A stretch of 64,000 nt of DNA from Ophiosphaerella korrae (lineage: Eukaryota; Ascomycota; Dothideomycetes; Pleosporales; Phaeosphaeriaceae), in NCBI GenBank assembly GCA_028456385.1, contig JALNQF010000026.1, forward strand, positions 124,001 through 188,000, written 5' to 3'. The translations under genes were made by a program, and so were the position numbers. Of the stretch, positions 45,578-56,818 are shown in pieces. The notes beneath the pieces are model-generated. The model made no database searches. It worked only from the letters and a program-made list of their open reading frames with translations, and was not told the origin of the DNA. Positions within the stretch are counted from its first letter, which is position 1; each line of letters opens with the position of its first letter.

Positions 45578-46223
45578 TGCCGGCTAATGGGAGATCTTCG
45601 GCTAGCGCGTGCAAGGCAACAGAGGTGTATTATGGTGGGACTGGCGATGCGAACAGCAAGTGAAAGGGAAGGGCAGGCAGGTTGGATTGGGTTGGGTTGG
45701 TTTGATGATTCGCAAGCACTGGGAAGGCATCTGGACGTCGCGACTTTCGCGTTGGGCTAGACCAGGGTTGCACAGACCATCCGGTCACGTGTGGATTACT
45801 TCATCCCCATCGCCAATCCAGCAAGGAACAACCATAGTCAGCTAGAAAAAACTTAAGCCATGTGAATGCGCAGAAAACAGACTCGATTTTTTTTCTGACA
45901 CGTTGCTTGGCCTCGACAAAGCAGCCCCATTGCTCCTTCACCCCTTATGTCAAGCTTCTGAACGCATGGCCGTAGCGAACCTCGGCGCTTCTCCTTCCAT
46001 TAACCTGTCGTGTGTAGTACTAACCAGCAACTACCCTCAAAAGTACATCAAGCAGCGTCAGCCATGTTTGTCAACAAACTTGTCCGTAACCACAAGGAAA
46101 GCTCGCTCAAGCCTCTCGAGATGTCTACCCTCAGAATAATTGTCTTCGGTACGCCTCTTCTGTACGCCTGAAAGCTTGCAGGGCGGTCAGCAATACTCAC
46201 TCTTCCAGCGTCGAAGACCAGCC
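45578..46223. other. Divergent intergenic region
   Basis: 646 bp between RSC7 and the unknown gene. A frame starting with an ATG at 46063 (MFVNKLVRNHKESS) lies just upstream of 46224; it may be an upstream ORF or a 5' exon, but no splice with a good donor keeps frame. Confidence 0.5.
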
Positions 46224-47914
46224 ATGAGCCCCACTGGCATCAAACGGCTTACCTTGCGGGCGAAACAGAGTGTGTCCGGCCTCATCCAATTCAGTGATGG
46301 ATATGATTCTTCGTGAGTAGTTCACGACTTTTCTGAACTACCGCACCTGACAGCCGTATCAAAGGGAGAAAGAGAATGATTCTCTCAACCTCGAGGAGTT
46401 TGGTGCTCTGAAAACAAACAAATCTCTCAAGGATGCAGACGTGAATCCATTGTCCCCAGCCAAAGAGAGCCCTTCACGCCGCCAGAAGATCATAGGTTCG
46501 TTGCGAAGCTTAAGTGGATTGCGAAACACACGTTCGACGCCGCCGAAGGAGAGAAACAAAGGTAATACAGAATGCTCCATTGCAGAACAGGTAGGCGTCA
46601 CGGTGTCATAGTCAAGCAGTAGAAGCTAATTCAAGTTCGCAGAGCCCTTGTACACCAATCCGTTCAACCAGACCTTCAATCGCACTCAACTTCAGGGAAT
46701 CTCCCCCGGATCAGCCCGTGTTCGATGTCTCTCAACGCGAATTCTCTTCGTCTACGTCTAGCTCGGTTGTAAATCGTTCGTCGCCAATGGCTATTCCTAC
46801 GCCTGTAAATCTGCCGATTCCTCCTTATGGTGTGCCCTCCAATACACTAGGATTTCCTGCTGAAACTATTCCCGACTCCCCTGGCCCCCTTCAGAAGGTC
46901 TTGGAAAGAGACTTCAATCATATTACTGCCGTATCAGATTCGAGCCTAGAACGCTCACAAATTGGGGTCACTTCAGGATACTTGCCTACGCCTACGCCTA
47001 TGCCGGGAACTCATCTTGGCTTTGACACCGACGATTTTTCTGGAGCGGCTAAGAAGCAGGACATGGTGTTACCGGAACCTTCCAACTACTTTAACATTCC
47101 GGTAATCAGCCAACCTGAGAACATTATTCCAGTAAAGACATCTTGTGCTCGAAGTCCGCTGGCGGGTGTTACCAATTCAAATAGTTGTTTAATCAACGAC
47201 ACGGTTAACGCAGTTGTTTCAAAACCCTCGAATGCAGAAGACTCTGAAAAGGACCGTTCGGACAGTGGCACGATGCACACGCCCACTTCTTCTGTGGTCG
47301 TTGACAGTAGCCACCATATCTTGCACTACTGGCGAGCAAATGATGAAGTCGCCGAAAGAGCAGCGTCACAACCATCCTCCGTCAAAGAGTGTGACCTCAA
47401 AGATGAAAAATCACCCCAAGTCAATACAGAACACGTTTCGTATGCAACCCTTCATGAAGCCCATATCAATGGGAAGGGTGTGAATGCTCACCACGCTCGG
47501 CAGGTGATGCTGATGGCACAGACCGAAGCACATCGTCATACTAATAGCACCAAGAATCACGCAGCATCTGCTGAGGGTACGTGGGGCACGCAAGGCGGCC
47601 TTTACGACGGTACTGGTTATGGCGGTGCAACAGAGACAAACTCTACTCGATCATCTGCACAATCGGTACCGGCCGATATGGCTAATGAAGAGACAAATAA
47701 GGCCATGCACGTAGCCACTTCGCTTGCGCAGGACTCTGCTGCCATGACACGAGATCACGAGACGCTGGAAGAAGTCATTCGCGCATATGCGGCTATGGAG
47801 GAGGAAAGCGCATCTCTTGGCATGACTGACAATACCGTGGAAGATATGGCAGCCGAAGTTAGAGCAGACGTCGAACTCGCCAACGAGATGGCGGATCACA
47901 GCCTTGGAGCGTAA
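46224..47914 (+). CDS. Unknown fungal protein, largely disordered
   Basis: Proposed exons 46224-46312, 46365-46590 and 46643-47914 give 528 residues. I do not recognise a domain. The N-terminal part is basic (MSPTGIKRLTLRAKQSV; SRRQKIIGSLRSLSGLRN), the middle is Ser/Pro/Thr-rich with proline-directed sites (PTPTPMPG, IPDSPGP, ARSPLAG), and the last 150 residues form a more ordered, acidic region with HARQVMLMAQTEAHRH, and EEVIRAYAAMEEESASLGM. This composition suggests a regulated nuclear or cytoskeletal protein, but that is guesswork. The first acceptor (46365) was chosen to keep frame; the first exon is the least certain part. Confidence 0.65.
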
Positions 47915-48415
47915 TCAGCCGTCGACTTGACATTATTGGGTAGGACGGCAATTGGAGACAGAATTCTTAGCATCGACTTCCCTATTAGCAGCCGTTAGTC
48001 TAGCTCTCTGAATTCAACCGCACATAGATTTTGAATGACGATAGTGGTGCCTTGTTTGGTTGACAGGCGAATGATGACCTTGTGTTCGGCACATCAGTCG
48101 AGTTTTGCATGCCCTAGAGGGTCGTGTGGATAGATTATCGAGGTAAATCAGGCCATATGGGCCCAGCCACTGCACGTTAGCGTATCAACCCAAAATTTAC
48201 AAGGTTGTGGGGTCACGCTCGTACGATGCTGTTTGCCATTTGCTGCCCTAACACTGCGACAGAATGCGCTTCAGAGAGTACCCTTCGTTCCAGGCTATGC
48301 GTGACAAGGCGAGTGAGGGCTAGACATGCCAACCTTGATGGCTCTATTATATCAGACGGCGCGCCGTCCGGGTGAGGTTGAGCGTGCCCCTCGTCTGCCC
48401 CGCGCCGTCTGAACC
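47915..48415. other. Intergenic region
   Basis: 501 bp between same-strand genes; nothing recognisable. Confidence 0.5.
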
Positions 48416-49852
48416 ATGACGAGCTCTAGGGACAGCGCCTCCGGCACCACTGTCATTCTCGGAAGCGGTATCATCGGATTGAGCACAGCGTATTATTTGA
48501 TTCAAGGCGGTAGCACGGATCCAAAGAGTATTCATTTGCTAGACTCAAGCCCTGAGTTGTTTCGTTGCGCCTCGGGGCTCGCAGGCGGGTTTTTGGCAGA
48601 AGATTGTACGTTGGCTGAGCTCGACATAGCGATCGATGCGTCTCTTTTCTTTTGGCGACTATAGCTAATCCGTCGTAGGGTTTGCGCCGTCTGTAGCCTC
48701 CCTTGGCGCTCTGTCATACCGACTTCACGCAGAGCTTGCTGAAGCACACAATGGCCGTGCAACATGGGGGTACGCCAAGACCACTGGTATATCGCTGAGC
48801 CAGGACAGCGAAGAGGCAGTCGGTGGGAGCGGAGAAGATTGGCTTGAGAGTGGAACGAGTAGAGCACAGATTGTCCACAATCGGCCATGGGAAAGCGAGC
48901 AGAAAGGCCCTGAATGGCTGCGACGAACAAAAGACTCTACCATGGAGGTTATTAGTCGGCCAGGGACAACAGCGCAAATCGATCCGCTACGCTTCTGCCA
49001 ATGGCTACTTTCTCGATGTTTAGAGAGGGGTGTACAGCTGCACTATCCTGCAAGAGCAATCTCGCTATCCCGGGATGAACAGGGCATTCTCAATGGCATA
49101 AGAATAAGCCAAGAGGGCAATGAGACAGAGAGTAGGGACTCACTATCACCATATGACTATTAGCTAACTCATGACAGTTCCTTGTACGCGCCTAGTAATT
49201 GCCTCCGGCGCATGGTCTCCTCGTGTCTTCACCACCCTATTTCCAAAAGCAACTACAAGGATACGCATCTCTTCGTTAGCTGGCCACTCGCTACTTCTCC
49301 GCAACCCTCACACCGAGCCTGCAGAAATAGACAAGCAAGTTTGCCATGCCATCTTCGCCACAGACACGTTGGGCTTCTCACCAGAATGGTTTGCACGAAT
49401 AGGTGGAGAATTGTATCTCGCGGGCCTGAACAGCACCATGATTCCGCTCCCGGATGTAGCTACAGACGCCAAACCTAGCAAAAAGGCAATGGACCAGATG
49501 AAGTCGTGTGCAAAGGCTATGATGATTAGTGTGCCAGGGACGGAATTTGAGGTCTTGCGAGAGACATTAGTACGTTTTTTAAATACCTATTTTTCAGTAT
49601 TTCATATTCTGATTTTCGCAATAGTGTTTCCGTCCCGTAACGCCTAGTGGCCGCCCAATTGTATCACGCATACCAGACGAGAAACTTGGGGGATTGAAGA
49701 CTCGAGCGGAAACACAAGGAGGCGTTTTCATCGCAGCTGGTCACGGAGCTTGGGGAATTTCACATGCCCCGGGTACTGGGCTTGTTCTCTCCGAACTGAT
49801 GGAAGGACGGCAACCGAGCGCAAAAGTTGAAGCTTTGAAATTTACGTGTTAG
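48416..49852 (+). CDS. FAD-dependent oxidoreductase (DAO family, Tda3-like)
   Basis: Four exons, 48416-48605, 48679-49131, 49178-49569 and 49625-49852, encode 420 residues. The N-terminal FAD dinucleotide-binding motif is VILGSGIIGLSTAYYL (GxGxxG), followed by SASPEL-like SSPELFRCASGLAGGFLAEDW and LGALSYRLHAELAE. A second FAD contact is LVIASGAWSP; the C-terminal end has FRPVTPSGRPIVSRI and AGHGAWGISHAPGTG. This set resembles fungal DAO proteins related to yeast Tda3, an oxidoreductase linked to late-endosome to Golgi transport; substrate unknown. Intron 2 is taken as 49132-49177 because retaining it adds a stop. Confidence 0.87.
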
Positions 49853-50314
49853 CTTTTAGTCGGTTTTCTACGAAGTCATGATACACAAGGTGCATACTTT
49901 AGGCGCAGCGCATTACACGATAAGTTTATTTTCTAGAGTACGGATCATTTTCGCACAACTGCGTTCTTAATCAATAGTCCAATCCACAAGTCTCGATGTT
50001 CGGTATTTTCGTCTGGGGTGCCTCGACTTGGCATCTCTGAATACTATCATTGCAAACAGTCAAACATAGGTATTTCCGGCCTCGTGGCCCTTTCCCCCCA
50101 TGCTAGAAATCGATCTTCATGGAATTTCTGATGGAAAGTGGGTCCAGGAGGGGATTTGTTATATCACAGCTTCATCACCGTGACGTCACTTAAACATATG
50201 CACCCATGTCTTTTACAGAAGAATATCTATATAACGAGCACAACACGATGTAGATACAAATAACTATACCAAAACCCTCGATACCAGTTACACATCTGCA
50301 ACTTGATTGAAATT
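49853..50314. other. Intergenic region
   Basis: 462 bp between same-strand genes; no feature recognised. Confidence 0.5.
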
Positions 50315-50893
50315 ATGCCTCGCAACGGTGACGGATCAAGCGACAACGGACCCATTGAGGGCCACGACATTGTGCACGGTAGCTCAGGAGGCGTGCGTAA
50401 TATCATACCAGGCTTTCTAATCAGCATATCTGACCTTGATTGCAGACTGCACTCCAGCACGCAAAGAACAATGTCGCGCCTATGCCAGAAGTGGAAAAAG
50501 GCGAAGGTACGTCAATTCTAAGAAATATCAAGATTGCAACCATGCACTGCGCGCATATTGAAAACCCCCCCACTATTCGTCAAAAAAAAAAAGCATCTTG
50601 CCCTGTCTAAGACCGGATCGACCTCATCCCATCGAATGGGAACAAGCCATGCCATTAGTCTCCTGGCTTCTACTCGCCTAGACTCATATTTCACGCACAT
50701 CACCCTAGCCGAATTGAACGAAGGCGGCGGACACTACACAAAGAATAGGATGCTAACTTCCTTTCCCCCAACAGCTCTCGAAGGCATGAACGCATCAGGC
50801 GGCGGTCTCGCGCCCAAGGCCGGCCACACAGGTCAAGGCAACCCAGCAACCGACAGCAACAAGCCCGCCCCCGTTGACCAAGCCACAAAATAA
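50315..50893 (+). CDS. Small unknown protein, 85 residues
   Basis: Three exons, 50315-50392, 50446-50506 and 50775-50893, join in frame. The product is Gly, Asn, Asp and Ala rich, without Cys, Trp or hydrophobic segment: it starts MPRNGDGSSDNGPIEGHDIV and ends DSNKPAPVDQATK. Composition resembles the small, hydrophilic, heat-soluble proteins fungi make under stress, but I cannot name a family. Support is the presence of two canonical introns with matching phases and an ATG followed by a short leader. The second intron is unusually long (268 bp) and contains an A11 run. Confidence 0.6.
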
Positions 50894-51739
50894 AGAAAGA
50901 AAAAAAAAGCAAGGAATGTTAACACACGCCCAAGTGCTCTCCCACCCAACAGGAGCCAGAATAAACACACCTCGCCACAGACAAAGCAAGGCACTCAGGA
51001 CGCGTAGGCAGGCTCGAAATCCCAACATGTAGTGTAAATACCCCTCCCCCCTAGCTATGAAGCTACGATTGAATGAATGAATAATCACAACGGAATGCCC
51101 AAGTCCCGAATTCTATGGGTCAAGGCGGTGTGCCATGTCGATTGCAATTCTGCAGCGTTCTTGTCGTGCATCGTGCTGAAATTCTAGACTTCAGTACGGT
51201 ACCCCAGCCCAGTAAGCTAAGCGAAGGCCACCAATGCATCACGCCAATAGGATCGTCGAGTGACTAACTACATACTACGCACATAGGGGTAATTTGACAA
51301 GTCGGAGTTTGGCTGATGTATTTTTGTGTTCCGAGTCGCGAGGTGTCAGAGTCGGGGTTGGCTAGGTATTTTGTAAGCTACGGGGTCTAAGTATGCGGGT
51401 AGCCTATGAATAGGATGGATTGCGGAGTCTCGGATGCGAAGGCGTGCGTGGGATGTTGTTGGTCGCACGACTGGCGTCAGCGTGCATTGCAAGCGCTTAA
51501 CTCAGCTGAGGGGAGCGGGGCGACTGGCTCGTCAGGTGGGGAGACCTGCGTCACGAATAGAACATCATAGAAGCACATGTGAAGCAGAGAAGTAGCGTTG
51601 TGTGGAGTGATCATGGTTTGATTGGGCTGCATGAAAGGCACCAGCCCTTGGTGTAACTATCCTGTCTGCCAGAAAACCCCTGGAAGTGATATCCAGAAAA
51701 GTGATATACCAAAAACCATCTCCAAAAGAGAAGCTATTG
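50894..51739. other. Convergent intergenic region
   Basis: 846 bp between the small gene and hacA 3' ends; holds both 3' untranslated regions. No gene. Confidence 0.55.
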
Positions 51740-53005
51740 CTACAATAAAAGCATCGCTCGAGACTCCATCCGACGCCTTGTAAACCTACAGCCCATGTTC
51801 CCCTGTCCCAGTGATGTCCTACGCCGCCCTGATTGTCTAAGCCGACAAGACCTCATTAGTCGTGATCCAAGGATGCCATCAACAGGCCCAGCCTCACTCA
51901 TCCCCTTACTGGACCTTTCGTCGACAGCATCAACGCTAGAGCTCAGCTGCGAGAACCCCGTCGCTAACCGAAGTTGCGCCAGAGGCACTCTGCAAGTCTG
52001 AGAACTTTGCATCAAAGCCGTCAGGAAAGCCAAAAGAGGCTGAGTGGGGGCTGTGACTGAAGAGGGTCGAGCCAAAGAGGTCGACATGAGAGTCAGCCAT
52101 GCTAAAAGTGGATTCCATTGAAGCGGTAGAGACTTCAGGGAACTGGTCGAAGTCGAAAAGCGTGTCGAGAGGCTTTTCGTCGACTGAAGGGTGAGGTTGA
52201 ACAAAGTGAGATAGGCCAAGATCGCCGGCCACTGCTGAGAGGGGGAGCCCACTGTTGAAACCGAATCCGACCGACACTGCAGGTCGCACAATATCGCGGC
52301 AGGATATTGTGTCGAGTCGAATTCGGGTGTGGGGGCCTCAAAGGAGGAGGCGGGCGTCTCGGGCTGGCACGATGAGTCTCGGGGCGAGTCCATCGAGTCC
52401 ATTGAAACGGGGCTGGGGAACGAGGTGGAGGTCTGCGCAGGGCAGATGGTCTTGTTGGCGGCGAGGTCAAAGACGAGGGATTCAGGAGCTTCGCCCGGGT
52501 ACTTTTGGCGGAAGTAGGCTAGTTCAGCCTCCATCTGGGCCATCCGCTCCTTGTAGGACCGGAGGTCGGCCTCCATCTGGTCCTTTTCCGACTGGAGGAC
52601 TTCGTACTCCTGTCGCTTGCGCTCACGTGAGTTGTGGGCGGCGAGGCGGTTGCGCTTGACACGCTCGATGCGTCGTTGCTCCTTCTCGTCCTCGGTCTTG
52701 GCTCGCTTGCGTGGGGGCAGGCTCGTCTTAGGCTCGGGGAGCACCTGGCCCCACGACTTGCGCTTCTTTACCGCCTTGCCCTCGGCGTTGGTGGGGGCAG
52801 GCGTTGAGCCGGCTTGGGGGTGAGAGTCCAGGGCCGATGATGGCGAGGGTGAAGGAGTGGTGAAGGGGACCTGGAGGTCTTCCATTTTGATAGTGGCTGG
52901 CGCCGAGTCCGAGGTGGGTGGCGTCATGGGGCCAGAGGCCATCATAGTGGGCGTGGTCATTGTTTGAGAAAAGTACGAGTCGAAAGTTGGTTGATCCATC
53001 CCCAT
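51740..53005 (-). CDS. hacA: HacA/Hac1 bZIP factor of the unfolded protein response
   Basis: Transcription factor that raises ER folding and secretion capacity when IRE1 splices its mRNA. The genomic frame from the ATG at 53005 runs 421 codons to 51740 and represents the unspliced, weak form. The bZIP domain has NRLAAHNSRERKR at residues 119-131, preceded by basic KKRKSWGQVLPEPKT and followed by a leucine-zipper region. Removing the 20-nt non-canonical intron 52280-52299 shifts reading to the frame ending at 51936, giving a 349-residue active form whose C-terminus (DEKPLDTLFDFDQFPEV, SFGFPDGFDAKF) is acidic and aromatic like an activation domain. No conventional intron is needed. An upstream ORF overlaps the start codon. 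Confidence 0.95.
   Translation of the reverse strand: MGMDQPTFDSYFSQTMTTPTMMASGPMTPPTSDSAPATIKMEDLQVPFTTPSPSPSSALDSHPQAGSTPAPTNAEGKAVKKRKSWGQVLPEPKTSLPPRKRAKTEDEKEQRRIERVKRNRLAAHNSRERKRQEYEVLQSEKDQMEADLRSYKERMAQMEAELAYFRQKYPGEAPESLVFDLAANKTICPAQTSTSFPSPVSMDSMDSPRDSSCQPETPASSFEAPTPEFDSTQYPAAILCDLQCRSDSVSTVGSPSQQWPAILAYLTLFNLTLQSTKSLSTRFSTSTSSLKSLPLQWNPLLAWLTLMSTSLARPSSVTAPTQPLLAFLTALMQSSQTCRVPLAQLRLATGFSQLSSSVDAVDERSSKGMSEAGPVDGILGSRLMRSCRLRQSGRRRTSLGQGNMGCRFTRRRMESRAMLLL
52272..52311 (-). promoter_or_regulatory. hacA: IRE1 splice sites and 20-nt non-canonical intron of hacA
   Basis: On the mRNA strand two abutting hairpins each present a 7-nt loop of the CNGCNGN type. Hairpin 1 (52311-52287) has a perfect 9-bp stem (CACAATATC with GATATTGTG) and loop CTGCCGC. 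Hairpin 2 (52286-52272) has a 4-bp stem (CGAC with GTCG) and loop CTGCAGT. Cutting each loop after its third base (CTG) releases exactly 20 nt, 52299-52280, the intron length known for Aspergillus and Trichoderma orthologues. The new junction joins QYP to AVSVGFGF in the long open frame. Confidence 0.95.
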
Positions 53006-53040
53006 GGTGTGTGTTTTTGTCGATGCGTGGTAGCGGGCAT
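52957..53040 (-). promoter_or_regulatory. Upstream ORF overlapping the hacA start codon
   Basis: An ATG at 53040, 35 bases ahead of the hacA ATG, opens a 27-codon frame (MPATTHRQKHTPWG start) that ends at 52957, past the hacA start and in another frame. If the transcript begins upstream, ribosomes initiating here would miss hacA. A second short ATG frame begins at 53145. Confidence 0.6.
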
Positions 53041-55248
53041 CTGGCGGGGGTGGAGGGGATAATGTAACAGGAGTGTCTTGTCAGCAAACTGGACAGCGTG
53101 GCCTCTTGTCTTTATGTATCCAGGCAGCCAGCTGCGCCCCTGGCATTGGCGCTTACCCGTTTGGGGGCAGTGCCGCACTTGCTTAATTTAGCGTCAAGTG
53201 CTGGGCCCTCGCCGCGTCGCTCTTCACTCCACCTACTCAGCCGCGGCCCGCCTGTTTCACTACCGTTGCCCCCCTGGCCTTACTAAAAGTTACCTATTTG
53301 TCCATCGCAGCGAGCACAAGCGGATTCCGAAATGCTGAGAAGAGCGAGCCCCCGAGCACCGCATCCCTCGCCTCGCCCTCGCATTCCGCTGTAGCTCTCG
53401 TGCTTGCTGGCGTCTATCCAGGTACTATGTATGGCCTCCTGCTCGACCCTCCTGTTGGACTGCCCCTTCAGCCAGGCCAGGCTGCCTACTAAAGTCTAAA
53501 GTGGATCGCCGCCGTCTTGCTTGACCCACTGTTACACAGATGCACCTCAGTGGCGACACGAAACAGGTGCATGTCGCAACATGCCGTAAGCTCGCTCGAC
53601 AGCCCCTGCATCAACTTCTCCTTCCGGCTGCTTCCCAAAGTCACCCCGCCTCCCTTATTATTATTATTGTCCGTAATATGTCTCCATTCACGCAGTACGA
53701 AATACCCATTTTGCAAATTGACCTCATTGCCCTGATCCTTCTGGAAGCATCTGCACCCCATAGTTTTAATCTATTTTCCCGGGTCGACACCCACCCTCCC
53801 TCTAGTCCGCAATATCCCCACACACTGGTGCAATCTATTTCTCCTGCCAAATTGGATGCACTACCGGAAGATATGCGCAACCTGGGGTAAAGTCCCTGGA
53901 TATCGAAGCACGAGGGAAGCCGCAGAAGCACCAAACAATCTTTAGCCTCGTACAAATTACCGCTTCATAGATAGCATCACATGCGCGAGGGGCTCACTTG
54001 GAACGTTTCGATCTCTGACGTGAATAACTCAGTTTGGTCTTGATGAGCATTCGAGACGGCGGCGGGAGAATAAGTTCCCGGATCCCGGTGGCCTGTCGCA
54101 GTCCATGTTCCGTTTCTTCAGCCAATCGATGCTGTCTGCACCGGACTTTCTTCTTCGAATTGCTTCTGCCTTCTCGCTACACTTCTGACTCCAAGTCCAG
54201 CCCGGACGAAATTGCATCAATTCTTTGTCTGGCCCATGGGCTTGTGCTAACGTAATTTCCGTTGCCCGTATCACACGTGTCTCTCTGTTCTTGAACGCGT
54301 TATCAATGTTGTTGTCGCCGTTTCAAGGCAACAGAATTCGGACCTATCACGGCACAAGAAATGGAACTGCCTTGGGACTCGCTAACATAATCCCTCAACT
54401 CCTAATCGCCTCGATGAGCCGCATGGGACACGACCACTCAAATATTGAATGGTCGTAAAATCGGTAGCCGAGTCCGCGATAAGACTGCTGCCACGTACTC
54501 GCACAAGCATTTGATTCACAGACCCAATTCGAGAATTATTCACTTTTAAACATATTATTGGTATCATCAAGCACCACACTAGGGTATGACTGTGCGATGA
54601 CTCTACCATCAAAGTTAGTGATGTGACTTCGCATAGGCTTCCGTCAATTGCCTGACAGTTGCACATAACGTCTAAAGTGTAACATGATAAGGTTAAGCTG
54701 CCAACAAAGCCGTTGGTGCACAAATGGTCAAGGCTCAACGGTGGACTCACATGTAATCCTCTGAGTCAATGCAACAACACCATACACCAGAGTTACGATG
54801 CGCAACATGCCAGAGTATGTACATTGTGGAAGTCACCCTCGCTGTGGGAGAATATATTAGCAGAAATTGTATCCACCCAGACTATGCTAAAATAAAGAAG
54901 GCCGCCAATTTTAGAGACTAAACGATGCCTAATTAGTGCATGCTCTGCAACTTGGCAAACATCGGATGTGAATAGCGCTACATGGGGATCGTGGATGCCG
55001 TATACCTTCGCACGTTTCCTATTTGAAAGTTACTTAGGCCATCTTCTAGTCTGTATGCTTTCAAGTGCGTTCCCACACCTGGGCTAGAAAATCCAATGCG
55101 ACTGAAACACATCAAGCTAGTTTGGTTCGCACCACGACTCACTCGTTGAATAGGGTCAGTCAAGCAAAAATATGCACAATATGATTTGTTTATAATACTG
55201 AAATAACACAGCATATTACTGTCTACACACTTTAAAACCAATACCTGT
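53041..55248. other. hacA promoter/leader and gene-poor region
   Basis: 2.2 kb without a supportable gene. Left part is the hacA 5' leader and promoter; a (TTA)n run lies near 53657-53670. Frames up to 130 codons show no features. Confidence 0.55.
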
Positions 55249-56004
55249 CTACGAAGGAACATCCACCATCTCAACATAAGCACTTTCTTCAAAGTTCTTA
55301 GGATCAATCTTCGCCAGGCGAGGCCCTCGAGACCACGGTCGTTTCTCAAGCTGAGTACCCAGCTCCTCGCACTCAATATACTTTACAGACTCCGTGATAT
55401 TCTGTTGTCGATACAGCTGCTTCCCAGCAGGAACGAGTTCACTGAGCAACGTATAGCGCGTCACATCATAATGCTCCTCGTCATGCGGCAAGGCGCCGTA
55501 GCGGTTTACATGCGCAATATAACTCGGCTGGCGCCGATGCGAGTACTCTTTCACCAAACGGCCAGGCGCAACCGGAGAGTTTTCGAGGTTAGCAAGTGTC
55601 AACTGTGGAAGCACCGACTCGCACAAATCAGATCTAGATCCAGCAACCATAGACAGCTGACTGCCGTTCCGCGAGGGCATTTCCACACTGAGGTAGGACG
55701 GCATGTTAGGAAGAGACGCAGGCCTAAACTCCGTCGTCGTCGCCGCCACCCCCTGCTGCTGCAACCTACCCATAATCGCAATCCCACTCTGCGTCGAAAC
55801 ACCGGTACACTCGCTCGAAAACGACGTCCGCGGCGTCTCTGCCGACACAAAATTGCCCTCACTCCACAGCGAGCATCGCGTCGTGTCTACGCTCCGCCGT
55901 GAAGACCCTTTTTTGCGGATCGCGCCCCGTCGTCGTAGCGGCGATGCTGAAGACGATTCTCGATTTAGCGGGCCCCGGTCGCATACGGTCTGCTGAGTCG
56001 GCAT
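55249..56004 (-). CDS. Unknown fungal protein, 251 residues
   Basis: Intronless frame from the ATG at 56004. No recognised domain. The N-terminus is basic with PLRRRGAIRKKGSSRRS, a possible nuclear signal; the middle has Ser/Thr-rich segments; the C-terminal 100 residues look more conserved in composition (EYSHRRQPSYIAHVNRYGALP, YTLLSELVPAGKQLYRQQNI, KYIECEELGTQLEKRPWSRG). Stable coding bias and lack of stops support a real gene, but an additional 5' or 3' exon cannot be excluded. Confidence 0.6.
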   Translation of the reverse strand: MPTQQTVCDRGPLNRESSSASPLRRRGAIRKKGSSRRSVDTTRCSLWSEGNFVSAETPRTSFSSECTGVSTQSGIAIMGRLQQQGVAATTTEFRPASLPNMPSYLSVEMPSRNGSQLSMVAGSRSDLCESVLPQLTLANLENSPVAPGRLVKEYSHRRQPSYIAHVNRYGALPHDEEHYDVTRYTLLSELVPAGKQLYRQQNITESVKYIECEELGTQLEKRPWSRGPRLAKIDPKNFEESAYVEMVDVPS

Positions 56005-56818
56005 TGTGCACCTGGGGTTAGTGAGGTATCACCGGCAGGCGATGCGGGGGACTCAAGCGTTGGGAGAATATCCGCTCCTTGAAATGAGGACGGGGGGAGG
56101 CGCGACATTGTAGGAAGTCGGTGATTTGGGGGAGTTCATGGTATGTGTGTATAGGGCGGTGGGTGTGGCATGATAATGCGTATGTGTGTGTGTGTGTGTG
56201 TGTTGGTGCTGGACGGTGGGGGGTTTACGATACACGGCGTTAGGTTGTTGTGGCTTCATGATGGACTGGTTGCGGGGTTTAATGCCTGGGTTGGTCTCTG
56301 TCAAATGGATGATAAGATGCCGTGATGTCGATGTCCGCGGGACTTTGTTAGGCGTCAATACTATATGGCATGTTGCGCACGTCTTGCGGCTCATCTCTCG
56401 TGGTCTGTTACTTGCTGTCTCCCAACAATGTACCAACCCAGAATATCAACCCCAGGTATCAATGCCTATAATATCAGGACCAGCGTAGTTTGGCCCCATA
56501 CGTACCTTGACCAAAATTCCAAATACAAGGCACTCTCGCTAAAAAATCCACACTATTTCTGAATTTCATTCAATCAAGACAAACCTGACCACAACAACAG
56601 TATTTTCCAACACTAAATCTGACCAACGACACTCCGCTAACACACCAAGTATGCAAATGATTCAAGGCATGTTGTAGCATATCAATACGCGAGTAGGCAT
56701 TTGCCAAGGTACACGCAATTAGGAATCAAAGCACAATAATCCAGCTCACGAAATGGATAATACAATAAATTACTTCGCTAACTCTACATCACGTCTATTC
56801 TATATCAACACCCCTCTA
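56005..56818. other. Intergenic region with GT repeat
   Basis: 814 bp between same-strand genes with a (GT)n microsatellite at about 56183-56203. No gene recognised. Confidence 0.55.

Noticed and set aside
50507..50774. Long second intron of the small gene as a possible non-coding RNA
   Set aside because: No box motifs, hairpin series or tRNA-like arms were found.
53087..53178. Longer frames overlapping hacA that seem to start upstream
   Set aside because: Their first codons are TTG and GTG; only the ATG frame at 53040 was kept.
55703..56004. Frames on the plus strand opposite the unknown gene at 55249
   Set aside because: Arg-rich translations typical of antisense shadows; no start context or domain.
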